64,000 nt of DNA from Roseomonas sp. (GTDB lineage: Bacteria; Pseudomonadota; Alphaproteobacteria; Acetobacterales; Acetobacteraceae): the NCBI GenBank assembly GCA_020249435.1, contig JADCFQ010000007.1, positions 371,221-435,220 of the forward strand, written 5' to 3'. The notes beneath the pieces are model-generated. The model was given only the letters and a program-made list of their open reading frames with translations, was not told the origin of the DNA and ran no database searches. The translations under genes were made by a program, and so were the position numbers. Shown in pieces: positions 58,979 to 64,000 of this stretch (position 1 is its first letter; the number at the start of each line of letters is the position of its first letter).

Positions 58979-59977
58979 ATGCCGCAGAAGCCCGATATCT
59001 CACGCCGCGCATTTGCCACCAGCGCCTTGGCTGCGGGTGCTTCCTTCATTGGGGCATCTTCAGCCGAAGCGCAGGAAGCCTGGCCGGGTGGGCGGCCGGT
59101 CAGCATCATCGTGTCTTTCGCGCCGGGCGGTTCCACGGATGTGATTGCGCGCATCCTGGCGCAGCAACTCACGCAACATATCGGCACGAATTTCGTGGTG
59201 GAAAATCGGCCCGGTGCCAGCGGGACCATCGGCATGGCTTCCGTCGCGCGGGCGCGGCCAGATGGGCATACGCTGGTTTTCTCAGGGGGTGGCACCTATT
59301 CCATGGTGGGGCATCTTTATCCCCGCCGCGGCTATGATGAAGAAACAAGCTTCGATCCCATTGGCGCTGTCACCACCTCTTCCATTTTCATGTGCGTCAA
59401 TCCGCGCCTTGGCATTGCCGATATCCCGGCCTTCATCGCGCGCGCCAAGGCGGAACCGGGGCGCATGTCCTATGGTTCGTCAGGCGCGGGTGGCAGCGCA
59501 CATGTGGCGACCGAGCTTTTCCTGGGCGATGCGGGGATCGAGGTTGAAAGTGTCACCTATCGCGGTGGCGCACCGGCCTTGCAGGCGCTGGTGGCCGGTG
59601 AAGTGCAAATGGCTTTCGTGGAAGCCGTTTCCGCCCTGCCCCTGATCCGCAACGGCGAGATTCAGGGCATCGGCGTATCAAGCGCGGAACGCAATCCGCT
59701 GGCGCCGGAGATTCCAGCGATTGGCGAATTCCTGCCCGGTTATGAATGCACCACCATTACCGCCTTATTTGCGCCCGCCGGCACGCCGGAACCCATTCTG
59801 CCTCGGCTCTATCAGGGCATTGTCGCCGCGATGAATTCACCGGATGTCGTGGCGCAGCTGCGCGCTGGCGCTGTATTTCCCAAATTGATGCCGGCGGCAG
59901 AATTCCGTCCCTATCTGGCGGCAGAGCGCCGCAAATGGGGTGAGGTGATCCGCGCACGCAATATCCGCGTCCAATGA
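58979..59977 (+). CDS. Bug/TctC-family receptor, second copy of the module
   Basis: Periplasmic receptor of 332 aa with a twin-arginine-like signal (SRRAFATSALAAGASFIG, about 8-25) ending SSAEAQ and the family start RPVSIIVSFAPGGSTDVIAR. It lies 13 bp after carbamoylase copy 1 and 40 bp before copy 2. Together with 57032-60980 it makes the order Bug-hydrolase-Bug-hydrolase, consistent with an old tandem duplication of the pair. No TctAB permease is encoded in the window. Confidence 0.88.
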   Translation: MPQKPDISRRAFATSALAAGASFIGASSAEAQEAWPGGRPVSIIVSFAPGGSTDVIARILAQQLTQHIGTNFVVENRPGASGTIGMASVARARPDGHTLVFSGGGTYSMVGHLYPRRGYDEETSFDPIGAVTTSSIFMCVNPRLGIADIPAFIARAKAEPGRMSYGSSGAGGSAHVATELFLGDAGIEVESVTYRGGAPALQALVAGEVQMAFVEAVSALPLIRNGEIQGIGVSSAERNPLAPEIPAIGEFLPGYECTTITALFAPAGTPEPILPRLYQGIVAAMNSPDVVAQLRAGAVFPKLMPAAEFRPYLAAERRKWGEVIRARNIRVQ

Positions 59978-59990
59978 TGCGGGTCACACC

Positions 59991-60006
59991 TTATATATAT
60001 GCATAA
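59991..60006. promoter_or_regulatory. AT-only near-palindrome before carbamoylase copy 2
   Basis: TTATATATATGCATAA is an imperfect palindrome and the only such AT-rich patch in the cluster, 11 bp before the ATG and directly ahead of the AAGGA ribosome site. It may be a -10 region or a repressor site. Confidence 0.35.
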
Positions 60007-60017
60007 AGGATAAGCGC

Positions 60018-60980
60018 ATGACCCGTTCTCTTGTTCTGGCCGCCGCGCAATTGGGCCCGATCCAAAAGGCCGAGGGCCGAGATGTTGCCGTCGGGCGCAT
60101 GATCCGCTTGATGGAAAAAGCGCATCAACGCGGCGCTGAGGTGGTGGTCTTTCCGGAACTGGCGCTGACCACCTTCTTCCCGCGCTGGTATGAGGAAGAC
60201 CTGGCCAATGCCGATCATTGGTATGAAGCCGCACTCCCTTCCAATGAAACCGCGCCGCTATTCGAAGCCGCGCGCAAATACGGCATCGCCTTTCACCTTG
60301 GTTATGCCGAGAAAACGCCGGAAGGCCGGCGCTTCAATACCGCGGTTTTCGTGCTGCCGTCGGGCGAGATTGTGCTGAAATACCGCAAGGTTCATTTGCC
60401 GGGGCATAAGGAATTCGACCCCGTGCGCCATGTGCAGCATTTGGAAAAGCGCTATTTTGAACCGGGTGATCTTGGCTTTCCGGTGATCCGCGCGCCGGTT
60501 GCCGGCCAGCCCGTCAATCTTGGCATGATGATCTGCAATGACCGCCGCTGGCCGGAAGCCTGGCGCGTGATGGGGCTGCAGCAGGTGGAATTAGTGATGC
60601 TTGGCTACAATACGCCGTCACTCAATATGGAAAATCGCGGCTTTGAGGCGCCGCATCTCCGTGTCTTTCACAGCCATCTTTCGATCCAGTCCGGCTGTTA
60701 TCAGAATTCCTGCTTTGCGGTCGCAACCGCCAAGGCCGGCACGGAAGATGGGCATGAGCTGTTCGGCCATTCCATCATTGTGAACCCGCAAGGGGAGATC
60801 ATGGCGCAGGCGACAAGCTGGGATGATGAGCTGATTGTGGCGGAAGCGGACCTCGGCAGATGCGAATTGGGGCGGAAGACGATTTTCGATTTCGCGCGCC
60901 ATCGCCGCCCGGAACATTATGGCCGCATCGCCGAACAGGTAGGCAGCGTGGCGCCGGCGGAATGGAAAGGCGGCGCCTGA
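60018..60980 (+). CDS. N-carbamoyl-D-amino-acid hydrolase (copy 2)
   Basis: Nitrilase-fold amidohydrolase of 320 aa with E47, K124 and C173 as catalytic triad. It keeps the accessory histidines known from Agrobacterium D-carbamoylase (HLPGHKEF and VQHLEKRYFEPGDLGFP), and the SHLSIQSGCYQN region also fits. It should convert N-carbamoyl-D-amino acids to the free D-amino acid, CO2 and ammonia, the step after hydantoin opening. An AT-rich element (59991-60006) precedes it, so it may have separate control. It ends 2 bp from the convergent ugd stop. Confidence 0.9.
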   Translation: MTRSLVLAAAQLGPIQKAEGRDVAVGRMIRLMEKAHQRGAEVVVFPELALTTFFPRWYEEDLANADHWYEAALPSNETAPLFEAARKYGIAFHLGYAEKTPEGRRFNTAVFVLPSGEIVLKYRKVHLPGHKEFDPVRHVQHLEKRYFEPGDLGFPVIRAPVAGQPVNLGMMICNDRRWPEAWRVMGLQQVELVMLGYNTPSLNMENRGFEAPHLRVFHSHLSIQSGCYQNSCFAVATAKAGTEDGHELFGHSIIVNPQGEIMAQATSWDDELIVAEADLGRCELGRKTIFDFARHRRPEHYGRIAEQVGSVAPAEWKGGA

Positions 60981-60982
60981 CT

Positions 60983-62248
60983 TTACACCACAACGACGTT
61001 CGGCCCTGCCGGCAGAATGCCGAAGGGATCAAACACCAGGGGTGCAGCGCGGGTGATCGCCGCCAGATCAAAAGCGCGATGCGGTGTGCCGAGGATAATC
61101 GCATCAGGCGGCGCGCCATCCGGCATTGAAAGGGCCACGCTGCGCGGCATGAGCGACAAGCATTTGGGCGCGTTACCGATCACCGGATCATGCCAGGCAA
61201 GTTCAGCCCGCGCACCGTGCAAGCCGCGCAGTAGCTTAAGCGGTGCAGCGGCGCGCAAATCCGCGACATCGGGTTTATAGGTCACGCCCGCCACCAACAC
61301 GCGCTTGCCCGCCAGATCATCACCAAGCCGCGCGCGGATTTGCGCCAGCACGCGCGCCACGCGCCCGCGATTGCGCGACATCGCCTTGGCCAGCAAAACG
61401 GATGGCGCGCCGGCGCGCGCTGCCTCCATCTGCAAAAAGGCCGGGTCGATTGGAATGCAATGCCCGCCCGCGCCAAGCCCTGGCCAAAAGGGCGCAAAGC
61501 CGAAGGGTTTGGTCGCCGCTGCCGCCACCACATCACGCGTCGCGACACCAAGCGCGGTGAAAGCGGCATGGAGTTCATCCATCAGCGCGATATTCACCAG
61601 GCGATAGGTGTTTTCCAAAAGCTTCGCGCATTCAGCGACTTCGGGGCTCGCCACCACTTCGATCTGGTCAACAATATCGCGCCAAAAGGCCAAGGCGCGG
61701 CGGAGCGAGGCAGGATCGGTCGCGCCAAGCAGGCGCGGAATGCTCCGCGTTGGTGGTGCATGTGGTCCTGGGTTTTCGCGTTCCGGCGAAACCGCGAGGA
61801 AGACATCGCGCCCCACACGCCAACCCGTTTCTTCCAGGATGGAACGGCATAACCCATTGGTCGCCCCTGGCTGGCAGGTGGAAATCAGACAAACCAGCGC
61901 GCCCGGCTTGAGGCCGCGCGCCGCCATGCCAAGCGCTGCGCGCACGGCTGTCAGATCGGGCCGCCCGCGCGCATCAAGCGGGGTTGGGACGCAAATCAAC
62001 CAGGTATCGGCACCCGCAAGCGCGGCGGGATCGGCGCTCGCTTGGAAACTGCCCAAGCCCTGTTCGCAGCCAGCACTGGCAAGCCAGCGCGCCTCGGGCG
62101 CTGGGTCATAGCCAATCACCTCATAGCCGGCAGCGGCAGCGCCAAGCGCCAAGGGCCGCCCCACATAGCCAAGCCCGAGCACAGCCAAGCGGCCGCGGCT
62201 GAGGCGCGGCGAAGGGGCAAGGGCGGGACGTAATATGCTTAGGCTCAC
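60983..62248 (-). CDS. Nucleotide-sugar dehydrogenase (UDP-glucose/UDP-ManNAc/GDP-mannose dehydrogenase family)
   Basis: NAD-dependent four-electron dehydrogenase of 421 aa that oxidises a nucleotide sugar to a uronate for surface polysaccharide. Features: N-terminal VLGLGYVGRPLALGAAAAGYEVIGYD, SPERENPGP near 155, the catalytic Cys in GLGAGGHCIPIDPAFL near 265 and the C-terminal VLVAGVTYKPDVADLR. The HCIPIDP form fits WecC/WbpA-type enzymes acting on N-acetyl sugars better than plain UDP-glucose dehydrogenase. The start is GTG at 62248 with no clear ribosome site. No glycosyltransferase is near. Confidence 0.88.
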   Translation of the reverse strand: MSLSILRPALAPSPRLSRGRLAVLGLGYVGRPLALGAAAAGYEVIGYDPAPEARWLASAGCEQGLGSFQASADPAALAGADTWLICVPTPLDARGRPDLTAVRAALGMAARGLKPGALVCLISTCQPGATNGLCRSILEETGWRVGRDVFLAVSPERENPGPHAPPTRSIPRLLGATDPASLRRALAFWRDIVDQIEVVASPEVAECAKLLENTYRLVNIALMDELHAAFTALGVATRDVVAAAATKPFGFAPFWPGLGAGGHCIPIDPAFLQMEAARAGAPSVLLAKAMSRNRGRVARVLAQIRARLGDDLAGKRVLVAGVTYKPDVADLRAAAPLKLLRGLHGARAELAWHDPVIGNAPKCLSLMPRSVALSMPDGAPPDAIILGTPHRAFDLAAITRAAPLVFDPFGILPAGPNVVVV

Positions 62249-62251
62249 AAA

Positions 62252-62297
62252 TTTATGATTGCATTATTTTTCTAAAATACAACCTATGGTTATATTT
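62252..62297. promoter_or_regulatory. Two AT-rich direct-repeat sites between ugd-like gene and upp
   Basis: TTATGATTGCATTATTT (from 62253) and CTATGGTTATATTTTT (from 62284) share YTATGRTTRYATT and are 31 bp apart, three helical turns. The second is also an imperfect palindrome, AATACAACC-TAT-GGTTATATT (62276-62296). A related site lies before comM. Confidence 0.5.
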
Positions 62298-62455
62298 TTA
62301 ATTGAACTGACCCCGCCATGAGCCATCAGCGCAGCCAGGGATGGGCGAAGCAGCAAGGTCAAACCCTTGTTTTCGGGCCATCTCATGCCGGAAAGCCCAT
62401 TTCCCCGGCTTGCAATTCTCCCCTAAAAAGCGGCTCAAACGGGTCGGGGGCAGCC

Positions 62456-63109
62456 ATGGCAATAGTTTCAGGATCGGATGATGACGGCATGCTCACCGTG
62501 GTGGGGCATCCCTTGATCCAACATCGGCTGTCGCACATGCGCGAAAAATCCTGCCCGGTGCCGACCTTCCGTGCGTTGCTGCGCGACATCGCCATGCTGA
62601 TCGGCGCCACTGCGCTGGCTGATTTACCCCTGGAAGCGCGGGAGATCGAAACCCCGCTGGAACGCATGGCGGCCCCCAAGCTTGCGGGCAAGCCGCCGAT
62701 TTTCGCCCCGGTGCTGCGCGCAGGCATCGGCTTTCTGGATGGCATGCTGACCCTGCTGCCGGAAGCCGGTGTGGCGCATATCGGCGTCTATCGTGATCAC
62801 AAGACGCTGCAAGCGCATGAATACTACTTCCGCGCGCCGGAGGATCTCGCCGAACGCCTGGTCATTCTGCTTGATCCCATGCTGGCCACCGGCAATTCAG
62901 CCGTTGCCGCGCTGGATCGGCTGAAGGCGCGTGGCGCGACACGTATTCGCTTCATCTGTCTGCTCGCCGCGCCCGAGGGTATTCGCCATGTGCGGCAAGC
63001 CCATCCCGATGTCGCGATCTGGACTGCGGCGATTGACGAGAGGCTCGATGAAAACGGCTATATCCGCCCTGGGCTTGGTGATGCCGGGGATCGCGTTTTT
63101 GGGACCTAG
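62456..63109 (+). CDS. upp: Uracil phosphoribosyltransferase
   Basis: Pyrimidine salvage enzyme making UMP from uracil and PRPP, 217 aa from ATG 62456 (GGGGG ahead), or 206 aa from ATG 62489, which fits the usual 208 aa start MxxVxxHPLIxHxL better. Motifs: [14 protein letters not shown] near 90, the PRPP loop [17 protein letters not shown] near 140 and the uracil-binding [17 protein letters not shown] at the end. It is single-gene, divergent from the nucleotide-sugar dehydrogenase, with repeated AT-rich sites in between. The IS element inserted about 90 bp downstream. Confidence 0.94.
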   Translation: MAIVSGSDDDGMLTVVGHPLIQHRLSHMREKSCPVPTFRALLRDIAMLIGATALADLPLEAREIETPLERMAAPKLAGKPPIFAPVLRAGIGFLDGMLTLLPEAGVAHIGVYRDHKTLQAHEYYFRAPEDLAERLVILLDPMLATGNSAVAALDRLKARGATRIRFICLLAAPEGIRHVRQAHPDVAIWTAAIDERLDENGYIRPGLGDAGDRVFGT

Positions 63110-63262
63110 CAACCCGGCTCGTGTCGGCCATCGGCGGCAACCTCCAAATGGGATGCAGCCCCGATGAGCAAGAGGACGCGCAAACTCTCACCCACGGTCT
63201 GGACCTGTCACGGTTTTGTGCCGCTCCTCTGATCACCTATTGTGAAGCAAAGGAGACGAGCC

Positions 63263-63537
63263 ATGAGCAGTGGCAGGACGGATGAATTTCGCAAAGAAGC
63301 GGTACGCATAGCGCTGACCAGCGGTGTTTCGCGGCGCCAGGTTGCGGGTGATCTGGGGTCGGCTTTTCGACCTCGAACAAATGGGTGAGCGCGCAGCGCG
63401 ATACGGATGTGGTCTTTGCCGAGGACCGCGAGCTTGCCCGGGAGAACGAACGACTTCGTCGTGAGGTTCGTATCCTGACGGAGCAGAGGGACATCCTAAA
63501 AAAAGCCCCCCACTTCTTCGCGAGCCAAAAGCCGTAA
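63263..63537 (+). pseudogene. IS3-family orfA, frameshifted
   Basis: The frame from ATG 63263 reads SSGRTDEFRKEAVRIALTSG and then RRQVAGDLG, the helix-turn-helix of IS3 OrfA, but stops at 63388 after 41 codons. Adding one G to the run at 63355-63358 restores FSTSNKWVSAQRDTD, then the leucine-zipper part RELARENERLRREVRIL, to a TAA at 63535. A single-base deletion, or a sequencing error in the G run, explains it. A GGAG site precedes the ATG. Confidence 0.82.
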
Positions 63538-64000
63538 GGTTCCGGTTCGTCGAAGAACAGCGTGGGGCCTTTTCGATCGATCGGCTGTGCCGCGTGCTGA
63601 ATGTCAGCCCACGCGGCTTGCGGGCCTTCCGCAAGCGCCCCGCCAGCCCCAGGCAACGCATGGACATGGTGGTTCTGGCCCACATCAAGGAGCAATCACG
63701 CCCGAGCCTGGGCAGCTACGGCCGCCCGCGAATGACCGAAGAGCTGAAGGAAGTTGGGGTTGAAGTGGGGCACCGGCGTGTTGGGAGGCTGATGCGAGAG
63801 AACGGGATTGTCGTTGAAAGAACACGTAAATTCAAGGCGACGACGGACAGCGATCATACGTTCAACATCGCACCGAACCTGCTGGAGCGCGACTTCACTG
63901 CCGATCAACCCAATCAGAAATGGGCAGGAGACATCAGCTATATCTGGACCCGGGAAGGCTGGCTCTATCTGGCGGTGATCCTGGACCTGCACTCCCGGCG
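63498..64000 (+). CDS. IS3-family transposase OrfB, 3' end outside the window
   Basis: Open frame in -1 relative to orfA, normally reached by ribosomal frameshifting at AAAAAAAG (63498-63505) to give the OrfAB transposase. Readable parts: RFRFVEEQRGAFSIDRLCRV, then SLGSYGRPRMTEELKEVG (HTH_21-type region) and the start of the DDE catalytic core, WAGDISYIWTREGWLYLAVI followed by LDLHSRR. The first catalytic Asp is in WAGDISYI. The frame is intact to the window edge, and later acidic residues lie outside. The start given is the slippery site. Confidence 0.88.

Larger units (their letters stand above)
63200..64000 (+). mobile_element. IS3-family insertion sequence, left part, runs off the window
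   Basis: From about 63200 the sequence changes to an IS3-type element: leader, orfA (63263), an A7G slippery site (63498-63505) and orfB in the -1 frame to the window end. The exact left terminal repeat cannot be fixed without the right end; TGTCACGGTTTTGTGCC (from 63207) is a candidate. The orfA frame is broken, so this copy may depend on another copy for transposition. Confidence 0.85.

Noticed and set aside
63233..63992. Minus-strand open frames in the IS region
   Set aside because: They are antisense to orfA/orfB, which match IS3-family proteins in the plus direction.

Overview
The window looks like a chromosomal segment of a heterotrophic alphaproteobacterium, most likely an Acetobacteraceae member of the Roseomonas type. 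This is an inference from several things seen together: high but not extreme GC, many short operons with 1-4 bp overlaps, abundant Bug/TctC-type solute receptors and CaiB/BaiF CoA-transferases, an alphaproteobacterial single-cysteine DksA, FliX, and a sigma-54 promoter in front of flgI. About 67 protein-coding genes, one tRNA-Val(CAC) and the left part of an IS3-family element are present. No CRISPR array, rRNA or prophage was seen.

Layout. 1-4.0 kb: sulfotransferase, tRNA-Val, an acyl-CoA dehydrogenase, a DUF3297 protein, a baeRF-type eRF1-like protein and a decayed second DUF3297 copy. 4.0-6.8 kb: aldo/keto reductase, then a SoxC/SorA-like molybdoenzyme with a small cytochrome c. 6.8-13.1 kb: a minus-strand operon (MmgE/PrpD, MaoC, acyl-CoA dehydrogenase, CaiB CoA-transferase, Bug receptor) with a divergent CoA-ester lyase, which by gene content resembles itaconate (C5-dicarboxylate) degradation loci. 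13.2-23.4 kb: EF-hand protein, M20 peptidase plus 2-hydroxyacid dehydrogenase, Bug receptor, VOC protein, amidase, two small unknown proteins, MFS exporter, Gfo/Idh oxidoreductase and RidA. 23.4-26.4 kb: a small flagellar island (FlgN-like, rod-binding, FlgI / FliX) followed by dksA. 26.4-31.9 kb: housekeeping genes priA, fsa, DUF484, xerC, dapB.

31.9-40.6 kb: an AT-rich orphan membrane protein, a flavin monooxygenase, a TetR regulator with a clear palindromic operator, an HpaB/AbfD-fold protein lacking two of three Fe-S cysteine ligands, a CoA-transferase, an SDR, an FAD protein and a KdgK-like kinase. 40.6-46.8 kb: two divergent operons with five hydrolases (M81, M20-type carbamoylase, M20 deacylase / HDAC-type deacetylase, M19 dipeptidase). 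46.9-49.4 kb: comM/yifB, a GNAT and a histone-H1-like Ala-Lys-Pro repeat protein. 50.0-54.7 kb: prpC-prpD with a divergent LysR regulator, and phosphonopyruvate hydrolase. 54.8-61.0 kb: a hydantoinase/allantoinase-like enzyme, a small membrane protein, a GlcG/HbpS-like protein, then Bug-carbamoylase-Bug-carbamoylase, which reads as a pathway for a cyclic ureide. 61.0-64.0 kb: nucleotide-sugar dehydrogenase, upp and an IS3 element with a frameshifted orfA that runs off the edge.

The window is mostly ordinary metabolism. No clearly new defence or mobile system was found. The parts most worth a second look are the duplicated and diverged Bug-carbamoylase module, the Fe-S-ligand-less dehydratase homologue under a TetR operator, the itaconate-type operon, the flgI/fliX control region, the three matching AT-rich sites at comM and ugd/upp, and the decayed DUF3297 copy.
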